Shown one piece after another: positions 1-11,149 of a DNA stretch of 64,000 nucleotides. Position 1 is the stretch's first letter. The number at the start of each line of letters is the position of its first letter. Source of the stretch: Chamaecyparis obtusa (taxonomy: Eukaryota > Streptophyta > Pinopsida > Cupressales > Cupressaceae); the NCBI GenBank assembly GCA_027943335.1, contig BSBK01007746.1, forward strand, positions 171,988 through 235,987. Direction: 5' to 3'. The notes beneath the pieces were generated by a model that saw nothing but the letters and a program-made list of their open reading frames with translations, had not been told where the DNA came from and did not search any database. A program made the position numbers and the translations under genes.

Positions 1-3000
1 GTGTGTTGATGTTGATCTTGCCTTATTTTCCATCTACCCTTTCACAATCCTTCCATTCATTATCCTTCTACCTTATATCTTTTTTCCTCATTTGCCTATT
101 CCTCCTATGTTCCAACCTCACTCACTTTACATAAAACCTTATCCTCCATTTTTCTCTTCCATCTTCCTTTCCCTATCAACATCTTTGAGCATATCATTTT
201 GAATTTTTGGCATATCATGGTTTATCCTTTTAAGGAGCACTATCTAAAAAGCTTGCCTTCTTTCAAAAAAAAGAAAATTAAAAAAAAATAGAAAAATAAA
301 AAAATAAAAAAATAAAAAAAATTGAAAATGTGCCTTTGTGAAACTTGGAAACAGGCACCTTGGTAGAAAAAGTAAAGAGAAATAAATTCATCCTATAGTG
401 AAAACCACTCCCTTGTGGCACCTTGGATAAGTACCATGATGAAAACCTGACAATCAGGCATCATGCGTAGTTATTCTACATTTTTCATCCATTCCATCTT
501 CTCTCTTTGATCTTGACAATGTTGAATTATACATGAACATTTAGCTATCTTGTGAGCTATCTTACGATGATCTTGCTTCCATTCCATTCATGTCTAGCCT
601 TCATATTCATTTTCCTTCATTCATTCTAGCCTTTTGCTATTCTTTTTCCCCCTTGGTCTTGATCTAATAAAAAGAGTAAAATACGATGCTATGAAGTCTC
701 TTGACATGTCTACTCCTTTGGACTGCATCCCTTCCTTCTTTTGTAGTGCACTTTTGAGGCTTATCCTATGCTGGCTTTTCATTGCTTATCTAAATGTGCT
801 TTACATGACAATTTTTCCCTAGCTTGGGTACTCTTGAGGAGTTTGACCTTGAGGATTTCTTCCCTCCGTTCGCTTTCATTCTCCTTTCCTCCATCTCATT
901 CACCAGTTTGCTAATCCCTCTTGTTCTCCACCTTCCTAGACATTGGGACTACACGATGTGATCTTGCTTGGAAGTTTGATGCCTATTCTATCTGGGGGCA
1001 TCCTTTGTACATATTTTATGATCCTGAAAAAATACTAAAAAAATTGATATATGATGCTGAAAAAAATTCTAAAAAGCATAAAAAGTCCTGAAAAATACAA
1101 AAAAATAAAATAAAATCAAAATTTTTTTTAAAAAAATAGAAAAAGTGCCCTAGTGAAAACTTGGAAACAGGTGCCTTGGTAGCAAAAATACAAAAAAAGA
1201 AAACAAATCAAAAAATGAAAAAAGATTCCAAGTGGTGAAAACTTGGAAACAGGTGCTACTTGAGGCCTTTGCACTCCTATTTGTTAGCATGCGTCCTTGA
1301 CACTGAGCCTTTCTCCATCATGCCTTGACCTTATTTGACTTGGTTTGGAATTGGTCTTTATCTTTGTCTAGGGGGCGTACTTGTTAGCACAAGTCCTTTA
1401 GGTGCATTTGTCTCTTGGGGCATTTCACAAACTGGTGTTTTTCAACACCACCCCAAACTATGTTTTTCAACACTACCCTTGCGTCAAGTGTTTCTTAACA
1501 CTTATCAGATGTCTTGTCCAATAGTCTAGTATGATGTGACATTGCTCATTTGCAAATGTGATACTCAAAGTTTGACTCTATGACCAACACACATGCACTT
1601 AAACAATCAACTCGTTGAGATATGTTGACTTTATTTTTCTTTGTGTGCTGTCTATGAGGATTTCTTTGATGAGTGGTCTCTCCCTGAGAAGTTTTTGATG
1701 ATGCATAGCTAGAAGACTGAGGGTATGAGAACATGTTTTCTTTCTTTATCTGCCTATGGGTATATTTTATTGATCCTAACTGTCATGAGCATTTATGTTG
1801 GTCTTACTTGACACTATGGATTGACAAGGTATTATCCTTGACTATTTTGCGAGTGCATGCTTCTAGTTATCTTGACTTTCATGTGTCTTGATACAAGCAT
1901 AATCTCGCCATATCAAACTTAGGTAATCTCACTGCATTAGTCATCTTGACCTCCATATCTTTGATGCCTAGGTGGGATTTCCACATTTCTATCTGATAAA
2001 GATCATATTCATATCCACATAGTTATGCTAGTGTGCATTGTATGATCTTACGACGCTACCAATAATGCTTGATGATGATAATTAGATGTCTATAGGCACT
2101 GTGACCTTGCAAGTCAACCACTTTCATAGTAGCTTGCATTCTTAGGTTCATCATAGTTTAGTTTTTGCATCTTGCATATGAAGAGAGCTCTTCTTTTTAT
2201 CATCTACGGACTAGTTGGTCAACTGTGCTCATTTTCTGATTCTTCTTGATCATATCTTTCATTTTTGGTCTTTCATATCACATCATTTTCTATCCATTTT
2301 CAGACTCGAAATCAAAATCTGAGTCACGTTTCCAAGCTTTTTCATTCTTCTACGCAGTTGACTGACCTTTTGAGGCATAATTCTTTAATCTTTGATGAAA
2401 TTTTTTCCTTTCCATGTCTTCCAAACTTCTAGTCTTTCATTCACCCCTTTCACTTCCTCTCTCTGAGGTTTGACTTAATCTTTATCCTATATCTTTTTAA
2501 GTCAAACCTCGTCAACCTGGGGCATGTCTTCATTGTTTGATGGTTATCCTATCATGCTTCATCCTTCGATTATGATTTATTGTGACTTGATTAGGTTTAT
2601 CAATTTATTGTTCTCCTCTATCTAATTTCAATTTTGATTCTGAGGGGGCAGTACCTATCAGCTTTAATCTTTGATTCAGTTTTATCATTCAGCTCAGCTT
2701 GAGATTCTTATTTTTGAGACTTGATTATCACGTAGCAGCGACGATGGTGATTTTGTCTTTCAATTTTTATCTCCTATTTTTTTAGACTTGATTATTGCCT
2801 AGTAGTAATAGTGATAATTTTGTCTAAGGCTTGATTTGCACCTAGCAGCGACAGTGTTGGTCTTGTCTTTCAACTTTTGCTTATTTTTGTCCTAATGTGT
2901 TCCCAAAATGAACACACATCTGAGTTATTTTGTGATCCCAAATCGATCTCACATTTCAACTTCATTCTTTGACTGCATGTGATCCCAAATCGATCTCACA

Positions 3001-3019
3001 TTAGTCAAAGAGGGGCAAA
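1..3019 (+). mobile_element. Internal 3' region of a Ty3/gypsy-type LTR element (5' part outside window)
   Basis: This is the non-coding stretch leading into a polypurine tract and 3' LTR. I see no supported ORF; the longest frames are short and lack domains. It is A-rich in places (about 240-330 and 1020-1140) and carries short direct repeats: a motif around GTGAAAACTTGGAAACAGG occurs near 331-360, 1145-1175 and 1232-1258; three imperfect units of about 60-75 bp built on GACTTGATT...TAGCAG lie at about 2717-2885; and GTGATCCCAAATCGATCTCA occurs at 2932 and again at 2979. Such repeat-rich tails between pol and the 3' LTR are common in plant gypsy elements. The family assignment rests only on the tract and LTR that follow. 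Confidence 0.6.
3008..3019 (+). other. Polypurine tract of the left gypsy-type element
   Basis: AAGAGGGGCAAA lies immediately before the TG that opens the LTR at 3020. In LTR elements this tract primes plus-strand DNA synthesis, and its position fixes both the LTR start and the plus-strand orientation. Confidence 0.65.
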
Positions 3020-4421
3020 TGTATGCACCCTAAAATGGTCGCCTAGACTTTGGGCCCCCATTCAACAATTTATCAGATCCTTGAATCAATATTTTCAAAT
3101 ATCAACAATATCAATTATATCAATTTCTTTGATCAAATCATAATCAATTCAATATTTCCTAAGGTTTGAGCCTTATTTAATTTAAAAAAGAAAAAAAAAT
3201 AAAAATCTTATTTAATTAAGAGAACATGCTCCCTTTTAATTAATTAAAAATCTTTTTTAATTAAATAATAAAATCACTTTATCCTAAGCCTTTATTTAAT
3301 TAAAAGAAATTTCCTCCCCTTTTGTTTAAATAAAAAATCCCCACTTTTCTTCTTATTCTATGTTGCACAAATAAAACATTATTCTTATTTCATAAAAAGA
3401 CAAAAAGTACTTTTTGTCTCATATGGACACTAAAGTCAACTCTTATTTTCCTATTGGAGGATATTTGTGTACAAGGATCAAGCTTCTTTTTTTCTCCACT
3501 GTTGATTAAGTCTTTTGCCTCTTAATCTCAATGGTCCATTTTCATCTCATTTCTTATAAAAGGAGAGCTCTCTCCTTCATTTTCATATCTTAGGTTTTTA
3601 TGCTAATGTTATGCTGCAAATTTTTTAGGTCATTTGGAGCTCTTTGAAGACATTCTTGCATTCAAGCTTTGAAGATATTGTTGTTGCATTTCATTTAGCT
3701 TATTTTCTTACATCATAGTTGCATGATAATGACATTTTTAGTATAGATTTTCTTTATGCAATAGATTAATCTCACATAGCTTAATAGGAGGATTTGTAAC
3801 ACTTGTATTTTCCTTTCATAACATAGCTTGCATCTTTCATTCTCATAGATTAGTTTGCATTGCATTGCATTTTCATATTGATTTCATTAGAGATATTGGC
3901 ATTGTTGCCCTTGTCTTTGATTTGAAATCTCTCATTGTGTGGTTGACTAGCAAGGTCATGAGTTTATAGCTCTAGCTGAGAAAAATTTTACAAATCTTGC
4001 AACTCCATGCATAAAGAGCTATGGATCGATTTGTGAGGGCTCATTCTTGAGTTTTCTTGCATGCAATGATTCATAGAAGTGTGGTCACATTTTCACCATA
4101 CATGACCTACTAGACCTGAACTTTTCATTGATTTCATTCCTACATACTGAGATCCAAACCCTAGTTTTGGTGCATCACCTAGTAGGTAGTTTGCTTTCAA
4201 GTCATTTCCCTTACAAGCATTCTTTCTATCCCTTTCCCTCAAAAGATTTACTTTCATGTCTAGAAGTAATTTAAGATGATTATCCAAGAGGAACTAGCCT
4301 AGAACCTAGAGGTTTCATCTCAGTTAGCAAAGGTCCCACAACTTGGCGATGATTCCCATGTTATACTAAGTTATCAAGACCAAGAGAGCTTGAGACAAAG
4401 GTGAAAACTTAGTGTATAACA
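3020..4421 (+). repeat. 3' LTR of the left gypsy-type element (about 1.4 kb)
   Basis: The LTR starts TGTATGCACC right after the polypurine tract and ends GTGTATAACA, giving the usual TG...CA limits. A TATA box, TATAAA at 3555-3560, lies in the middle and marks the U3/R side. The last 330 bp reappear in inverted orientation at 26298-26630, which independently supports the right boundary. LINE sequence continues at 4422, so the element appears inserted into a LINE; the expected duplicate GTCAC (4422-4426) would lie left of the 5' LTR, outside the window. Confidence 0.65.
3555..3560 (+). promoter_or_regulatory. TATA box in the 1.4-kb LTR
   Basis: TATAAA followed by AGGAGAGCTCTC sits mid-LTR in the sense orientation of the element, as expected for the U3 promoter. 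Function is inferred. Confidence 0.45.
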
Positions 4422-4907
4422 GTCACCAAACTTGCCCAAAAAATTGGGGTCAAGAAGCTCTGGCTTGAAGGTGACTCGATGAACATTATCAACTTCTTAA
4501 ACCTCACTCACCCCCCCTCCTGGACTATTTCCAACATCATCGCTGAGACCTGTGCTATCCTTAATTCATTTGATAAGGTGTACATCTCTCATGTGTACAG
4601 AGAAGGAAACAACGCTGCTGATTGGTTTGCCAATCTAGCTGTCACGAAGGATGTCAAGATGATATGGCGACAAGGTGAAGATATCCCAAGTGAAGCAAAG
4701 AATCTCCTTGATAGGGAAAGACCCCAAAGTATCGAGGGAATCATAAAACTTTGACCAGTTCTATTTTGCTCTGGCTTCTTTACCCTTGGCTGGCTTGTGG
4801 CCTATTTCTTGGTTGTTTTCCTAGTTCTATTCTCTTCATGTTGACCGTCTCTTTTTTTTGACTGTGGTTTCAGGAACCCTGTAAAACTTGTTTTACTTAA
4901 TAAAAAA
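4422..4907 (+). pseudogene. 3' end of a non-LTR retrotransposon (LINE) with RNase H C-terminal half
   Basis: An open frame runs from 4422 to the stop at 4752-4754 and encodes the C-terminal part of a plant LINE RNase H. Visible are EGDSMNIIN, containing one catalytic Asp, and NNAADWFANLA, containing the last conserved acidic position. The first half of the domain is absent because the gypsy-type LTR ends at 4421. After the stop comes a 3' UTR ending TTTTACTTAATAAAAAA at 4907. The protein and UTR closely match the minus-strand LINE at 5570-6605, so both belong to one family. The remainder of this copy should lie to the left of the window. Confidence 0.75.
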
Positions 4908-5552
4908 GTAGAGTTTTTTTCACAATTATTTGACTCCCAACTATTTCAAATCTTTATCTTATGAATATTTAAATTATCTCCCTCTTTAAAAGCTCGTATC
5001 TGTTCCAGCATTGAATGGTAAAAATAATTTCTTTTATATGTACATGATACATGCCTGTTGCCTAAGTATGATACCTATTTTAAGTAAAATTCATTTTTAG
5101 TCAAAGTATGATATAATTTGTTGACTAGTATTTTTTTTCTATAGGGTTGTTATATAGTTGAAGTTGAAAATTTTGCATATAAAAGTTACTCTTCCACTAT
5201 CTTGAGTAAGTGCTATTTTTTTGTGGGTTGTGTGTTTTAATATATTTTAATGCCTATTTATGTAATGATCCTAATTGGCATCCACACACTTTTCTTTGCA
5301 GGTTTCTATTAAGATATCTTCTTGGGGTCCATATGAGATGGTAGACTAGGTACTTTTTTTATTTACTTTTTTTTACCTCCAGTATCATTTTTAATGAAAT
5401 AAAACACTAACCTAAGCTTTAATCGGTAGCACAAAGTAATAATTTATATCAATCCTTGAAACATAGTGTCCCTTTTTTCTATAGGACTATGTTAAACAAT
5501 TATACAAATCATTGTAAGATATTCTCTCAAGCTACTAAGAGGACACATAAGA
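4908..5552. other. AT-rich spacer without recognisable genes
   Basis: Between the two LINE copies I find no supported ORF, repeat or RNA gene. The first bases, GTAGAG plus a T-run, are probably the start of the first LINE's 3' target duplication, whose partner is outside the window. Confidence 0.4.
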
Positions 5553-5569
5553 ACTCAAATTAGGTTGTT

Positions 5570-6605
5570 TTTTATTAAGTAAAATAAGTTTTACAAGGTT
5601 CCTGAAACCCACAACTCTAAAAGTGAAGTTAGAAGCAAGAACAAAACAAATAAGAGACAGGCCTCATAAAGGCCAAGGACAAAAAAGCCACAGAAAAACA
5701 AAGCAGGCAAGGCTAGAGAAAGCCAAAAATACCAAAGCCCAGGAAAGAAAATAAAGGAACAAACAACCCAGAGGGCGAGCATGTGACCTTTCTGTTCTTA
5801 GTGTAACTATCCAATATGGGGAAATATCCACCATCCTCATTGCAAATCATTGTGGTTGTAAAATGATACCCTCAGTGCAATGGAGTCTTTCCTTGTCTAG
5901 GATACTCTTAACTTTAGTGGGAAAATCTTCTCCTTTATGCCATGTCAACTTAGCTTCCTTCATGATGGCCAGATTGGCAAACCAATCAGCCACACCATTG
6001 GCTTCCCTGTACACATGGGAGATGTACACCTTTTCAAAAGAGTTAAGAATGGCTCGAGTATTAGAAATGATGTTGGATATAGTCCAGGAGGGAGAGTGAG
6101 TGAGGTTTAAGCAGTTGATGATGTTCATCGAGTCTCCTTCCAGCCAGAGCCACTTGACCCCCATATCTTGAGTGAGTTTGGTGACCTGGAGAGCTACACA
6201 AGCTTCAGCATAATGATTGGATTAGGCATCCAAAGGAAGATTAACAACCAAAATTCCAAGGCCAAAGAAATTCCTGATGATTCCTCCACTTCCAGCTTGA
6301 CCTGGGTTCCCTTTGGCAGCACCATCGAAGTTGTCTTTGTTCTAGCCAATTAGAGGACTACTCCACACACAGTTCTATCTTTTATCCTGGGTAGCTATCT
6401 GGGACTTTCCTGCAAGATGATTAGATCTTCCACAATAGAAAAAGTTCTCCTTAACAACATGTTGGATTTTTTCAAAGATAATTTTGGGTGGAGAGGAACA
6501 ATCACAAAAAATGTGATTGTTACGCTCTTTCTAGATTCCCCAGCAAACATGAGGAAGGATCCAGGTACAAAATAACTAGAAGTCCTGATTAAACAAAGGA
6601 ATAGT
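5570..6605 (-). mobile_element. 5'-truncated LINE with 17-bp target-site duplication
   Basis: The insert is bounded by two copies of ACTCAAATTAGGTTGTT (5553-5569 and 6606-6622), a target-site duplication of LINE type. On the minus strand it ends in TTTTACTTAATAAAAAA, the same 3' tail as the copy at 4907. The 5' truncation lies in the region before RNase H, where a CWGIWKERNNHIF motif of the zf-RVT type is seen. Truncation, poly-A-like tail and long duplication together fit target-primed reverse transcription. Confidence 0.85.
5847..6560 (-). pseudogene. LINE zf-RVT tail plus RNase H domain, with stops
   Basis: Read on the minus strand, the segment gives a zf-RVT-like end (CWGIWKERNNHIF), then an RNase H domain: NFDGAAKGNPGQAGSGG with the first Asp, an AEACVAL helix with the Glu, EGDSMNIIN with the second Asp, and VADWFANLA at the end. 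All the positions expected of a plant LINE RNase H can therefore be placed, but in-frame stops before and within the first third show it is dead. Compared with the fragment at 4422-4754, the shared C-terminal half is very similar, with scattered substitutions. In these elements the domain removes RNA from the RNA/DNA hybrid. Confidence 0.75.
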
Positions 6606-6622
6606 ACTCAAATTAGGTTGTT

Positions 6623-7226
6623 ATTGTTTATCTTTACCTACATTTTCCTCAATACATCCTTTGATAACCTACATTTGCATCTTTGGCGTGGTTTTCACAC
6701 TGTAGTACTATAACAACAAAATTTCTTCGTCCTCTAATGCTGATGCTATGCATTTGCATTGAAAATGTCCAAAAAAGGGTGATCCAAGAACAAGAAAATG
6801 TTTTCAAAGTTTTATCTATCAGACCTTCACACCATATTTTTTAAGTTTCAAATTTCTTAATCTATAACATATCATCCACCTAAGAGTCCCGTTATCTTAA
6901 AAAAGAAGTAATACTTGAGTTTAAAGTTGCACTCTTACTGTTCATAGTACATGGTGCATTAAGGGAAATAGAAATTCATCATCATCTAAATATTCAAATG
7001 AACACACAACAAGACCTGCACTAGGTACAAAATAATACTTCAATGAAAAGATATATTGCACTTGCAAAAGGTGCCAAAATAGGAAACTAAAAAAGTGACG
7101 ACTTGTTCATATGCATAGATTACACTATGGAGTTTACATAGAAGAGGTGCACTATATTTTAAAAATTGGTATTCTTATAATAAATATATGTACACATTAT
7201 TTAATAAATCATTATTGATCATTTCA
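6623..7226. other. Spacer upstream of the CACTA transposase exon
   Basis: No supported gene. The sequence is AT-rich and presumably belongs to the 5' part of the CACTA element, but I could not find a left terminus matching the right one (CACTACTACATAGAGGG) anywhere upstream. The element's left boundary is therefore unknown and may be outside the window or lost. Confidence 0.3.
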
Positions 7227-7691
7227 ATGGTTTTTTTGGATGAAAAGTCACTTCCAGTTCCTAATATTGATGAAGAACCAATGGATGTCACTGATGATAA
7301 CAACTCTCAAGATGAAGAGAAAGAGACATTTATGGATGAAATAAATTCATAGATAAGTGAGGCTGGTATCAATGAATTTATCCAAGACTTCTACACATCT
7401 TCAGAAGAAGTTATTGATTCACCCCTAGCTCAGTTGGCTAGGATGCCTCTTTTCCCAAATGTTGATACATATATATTGGCAACAATTATGTTGTTGTTGA
7501 GCTTGAAGGTTACACATGGATTGAAAAACACATTCTTTACTGATATATTAAGGTATGATTCAATATTCCCCATAAATAATGCTCTAGATATCTAATTTTT
7601 TTAAAATATTTTGTATACTCATGAAAATAATTTTTTGCGTCATGTAGACTTCTGGGAAACAAATTACTTCTAAAGGAAAATAAGTTAGCTC

Positions 7692-7696
7692 ACTCT
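7692..7696 (+). repeat. Target-site duplication ACTCT, left copy
   Basis: ACTCT directly precedes the TGTTGG start of the foldback element; the partner is at 11145-11149. A 5-bp direct repeat is what an LTR-element integrase leaves. Confidence 0.8.
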
Positions 7697-8586
7697 TGTT
7701 GGTGTCCAAAATGACGCTTATGCTCTAACAGGCTGCTAGTATACCCTCAGATGGATTTTAGGAATGGTTAACTCCAAAATTGCTAAGAGGTCTTAGGATA
7801 ACTGGACCAACTATAGGGACTTAATATGCCCTCTTCTGCTTCTGGCTCTGCAAAACCAAGGTAGGTGCACCCTACCTAGTATAAAATACATTTCATACAC
7901 CAAGAACTAGGCTTGTATAGCAGATGAATGGATAGCAAGAAAGTACTGAATGTTAACCACACACTCATTGACTCTCCATTGCTATGGGGTAGGACCTTAT
8001 ACAACCAAAAAATTGAAAATCAAAGGAATGGTTCTTAATTTATGCTTTCTTGAATCATAACAACCTATCAGGACATGTCAGCAAAGAAATACTTATCTAG
8101 GCCAGTGCCTCATCCATTGGGCAAGAATTCTTAGACAGACTACACACACACACTAGAAATATACCTGAGATTCAGAGCCATAAACACATTTATAATCTCC
8201 TTTACTACTTATATGAAATCCTCACATAGACAAGAGATAGACCTATGCCTCATCTTAGAGCATCATTTAATCTAATCCTGGATTAGAATTGAAAAATGAA
8301 GACATATACATGGATAAACTGCAATGAGCTAGAAAACTTAAAATCTATCTGCGATGACATAGAGGAGAGATAAGAGTCATATATCTACATTAAGTATAAA
8401 GAATCCTTGAGTGTGTACAATCCATCCAAAGGAAGCCTACTTGCTAACTGCAACTCAGACCTGTAACTTTCTTTCAAATTGCCAAAAAATTGAGACAGGA
8501 CATTACAATTCAGACTAGCAGAAGACTCACAACAGAAAAGTTTTAAAATCTAACTCCCAATGTCATCAAATGATCATAAAAATCCC

Positions 8587-8592
8587 TTTATA
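8587..8592 (-). promoter_or_regulatory. LTR TATA box, left arm of the foldback
   Basis: TATAAAGGGA on the minus strand, at the same place as in the complete LTRs (43705-43710 and 59315-59320). If active it would drive transcription leftwards, out of the foldback into the CACTA 5' exons. Confidence 0.4.
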
Positions 8593-9408
8593 CCAGGGTT
8601 ACAATGCAAGCATATGATCATTTGAAATTCAAAACTACCTAACCCCATCGAAAAATAAACACCAGACAAGACAAGGGGTCAAGCCACAGCTTCAAGCTCA
8701 AACAGTCAAATCAACCAGCTGCAAACACCTTTCGGGCCAAAATTGGTCTCTTCTATAATCAATTCCATAAAAAATGGTACCCCCTACCACCGAAAACACT
8801 CAGCAAGCCAAACGGGCCCCAAGGGCATGTGGCACCCTGTTGTATGATCGCATAGCCCATAAACGGGCTATGTTGACATGCGACAGCTCGCCAACCTTAA
8901 CTGATGCAACCGCCATGGACACCGCAAACCATCAGTTGCATGATTGCATAGCCTTGGAAAAAGCTATGAAAACATGTGACTAACCACTAGCAATCACCAC
9001 CAACTGCCAAACATGCTCGGGCACACCAAATTGCAATGGACCCCACTCCTAACTCCGCAACTACGATGCCACCTAGAACAAGGACACGTGTCAGCCGATC
9101 GCATGATCACATAGCCAAAGAATGGGCTATGCAATCATGTGACAACCAACCATAGGCTGCCACATGTCACCCTCCTCTGCATCTCCTGGGCCCACCACCA
9201 AAACGTCATCACACCGCCAAATAGCAACAAAAGACAACAGGCCCCACGCGGACAGATGGCAAGCGGTCACATGATCGCATGTCAGAAAAATCTGACATGC
9301 GGCCATGCAACAGCCTATAAGATCATGCCATTTTCCCCCCCTCTGACACTAGGCCCACCAAATAGAAGCAATGATGGAACATACAAAATTGATGGTAGGC
9401 ACATGATC

Positions 9409-9432
9409 GCATGGGTAAGGAATATTCCATGC
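9409..9432. repeat. Centre of the foldback: small hairpin of the LTR family
   Basis: GCATGG, a 12-base loop (9415-9426) and CCATGC form the turning point. The ordinary LTRs at 44858-44900 contain the same hairpin with a loop of equal length, so the junction of the two arms falls exactly on a pre-existing hairpin. Confidence 0.75.
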
Positions 9433-10248
9433 AATCACAGGCCGACCGTTGATCTCGTATGTTCCAGCGTTGCTTTTATTTGGTGGGCCCAGTGTCAGAG
9501 GGGGGACAGATGGCATGATCTTATAGGCTGTCACATGGCCACATGTCAGATTTTTCTGACATGCGATCATGCGACCACTTGCCATCTATCTGCGTGGGGC
9601 CCATTATCTTTTGTTATTGTTTGGCGGTGTGATGACATTTCGGTGGTGGGCCTGGGAGATGCAGAGGAGGCAGACATGTGGCAGCCTATGGTTGGCTGTC
9701 ACATGATCGCATAGCCCATTCTTTGGCTATGCAATCATGTGACCAGCTGACATGTGTCCTTGTTCTAGGTGGCATGGCAGTTGCAAAGTTAGGAGTGGGG
9801 TCCGTTGCAGTTTGGTGTGCTCGAGCGTGTTTGGCATTTGGCGATGATTGCTAGTGGTTAGTCACATGTTTGCATAGCCTTTTCCAAGGCTATGCGATCA
9901 TGTGACTGACGGTTTGTGGTGTCCATGGCAGTTGCGTCAATTAAGGTTGGCAGGTTGTCGCATGTCCGCATAGCCCATTTCCAGGCTATGTGATCATACA
10001 ATAGGGTGCCATGTGCCCCTAGGGCCCATTTGGCTTGATGTGTGTTTTCAGTGGTAGGGGGTACCATTTTTTATGTAATTGATTGCAGAAGAGACCAATT
10101 TTGGCCCGAAAGGTGTTTGCAGCTGGTTGATTTGACTGTTTGAGCTTGAAGCTGTGGCTTGACCCCTTGTCTTGTCTGGTGTTTATTTTTCGGTGGGGTT
10201 AGGTAGTTTTGAATTTAAAATGATCGTATGCTTGCATTGTAACCCTGG

Positions 10249-10254
10249 TATAAA
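10249..10254 (+). promoter_or_regulatory. LTR TATA box, right arm of the foldback
   Basis: TATAAAGGGA on the plus strand, the mirror image of the left-arm box. If active it would drive transcription rightwards into the 3' part of the transposase gene. Confidence 0.4.
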
Positions 10255-11144
10255 GGGATTATTATGATCATTTGATGGCATTAGGAGTTAGATTTTAAAA
10301 CTTTTCTATTGTGAGTCTTCTGCCAGTCTGAATTGTAATGTCTTGTCTCGATTTTTTGGCAATTTGAAAGAAAGTTACAGGTCTGAGCTGCAGTTAGCAA
10401 GCAAGCTTCCTTTGGATGGATTGTACACACTCAAGGATTTTTTATACTTAATGCAGATATATGACTCTTATCTCTCCTCTATGTCATCGTAGATAGATTT
10501 TAAGTTTTCTAGCTCATTGCATGTTTATCCATGTATATGTCTTCATTTTTTAGTTCTAATCTAGGATTAGATTAAATGATGCTCTAAGATGAGGCATAGG
10601 TCTATCTCTTGTCTATGTTAGGATTTCATTTAAGTAGTAAAGGAGATTATAAATGTGTTTATGGCTCTGAATCTCAGGTATATTTCTGGTGTGTGTGTGT
10701 GTAGTTTGTCTAAGAATTCTTGCCCAATGGATGAGGCACTGGCCTAGATAAGTATTTCTTTGCTGACATGTCCTGATAGGTTGTTATGATTCAAGAAAGC
10801 ATAAATTAAGAGCCATTCCTTTGATTTTCAATTTTTTGGTTGTATAAGGTCCTACCCCATAGCAATGGAGAGTCAATGAGTGTGTGGTTAACATTCAGTA
10901 CTTTCTTGCTATCCATTTATCTATTATACAAGCCTAGTTCTTGGTGTATGAAGTTTATTTTGTACTAGGTTAGGTGCACCCACCTTGGTCTTGCAGAGCT
11001 AGAAGCAGAAGAGGGCAGTCTTGTCCCTAGAGTTGGTCCAGTTACCCTTAGACCTCTTTCCATTTTGGAGCTAACCATTCCTAAAATCCTCTGAGGGTAC
11101 ACTAGCAGCCTATTAGAGCATAATTGTCATTTTGGACACCAACA

Positions 11145-11149
11145 ACTCT
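11145..11149 (+). repeat. Target-site duplication ACTCT, right copy
   Basis: Follows the terminal CCAACA of the foldback and matches 7692-7696. Removing the foldback and one copy lets the TNP2-like reading continue from LLKENKLAHS-like sequence into HIEVSSLMKDIGMEY. Confidence 0.8.

Larger units (their letters stand above)
7697..11144. mobile_element. LTR-derived foldback (palindromic) element
   Basis: Two arms of equal span, 7697-9414 and 9427-11144, are inverted copies of one another around a 12-bp spacer. Both outer ends read TGTTGGTGTCC inwards, which is the U5 terminus of the 2.7-kb LTR family bounding the gypsy element at 42812-61151. Each arm holds U5, R and part of U3, including a TATA box (8587-8592 on minus; 10249-10254 on plus). 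No internal coding region, primer-binding site or polypurine tract is present. ACTCT flanks both sides, so it entered as a unit, into a CACTA transposase exon. In the first 215 bp I count roughly 25 differences between the arms, so the palindrome is old. The 191-codon frame at 9139-9714 is LTR sequence and I do not regard it as a gene. Confidence 0.85.

Noticed and set aside
3400..3421. Palindrome GACAAAAAGTACTTTTTGTC as a terminator or transposon end
   Set aside because: An isolated A/T-rich palindrome inside an LTR; no partner and no other evidence.
9139..9714. 191-codon frame in the middle of the foldback
   Set aside because: It crosses the palindrome centre in LTR U3 sequence, has no domain, and an equivalent frame is absent in the complete LTRs.
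8774..10067. Mirror frames of 69 codons (MVPPTTENT...) on both arms as a conserved small protein
   Set aside because: Their similarity follows from the inverted LTR copies; they lie in U3 and are not kept open in the LTRs at 42812 and 58420.
7697..11144. Palindrome as an assembly artefact
   Set aside because: The arms differ at many sites, a 5-bp duplication sits exactly at both ends, and the insert splits a recognisable transposase exon. Only long reads could settle it fully.
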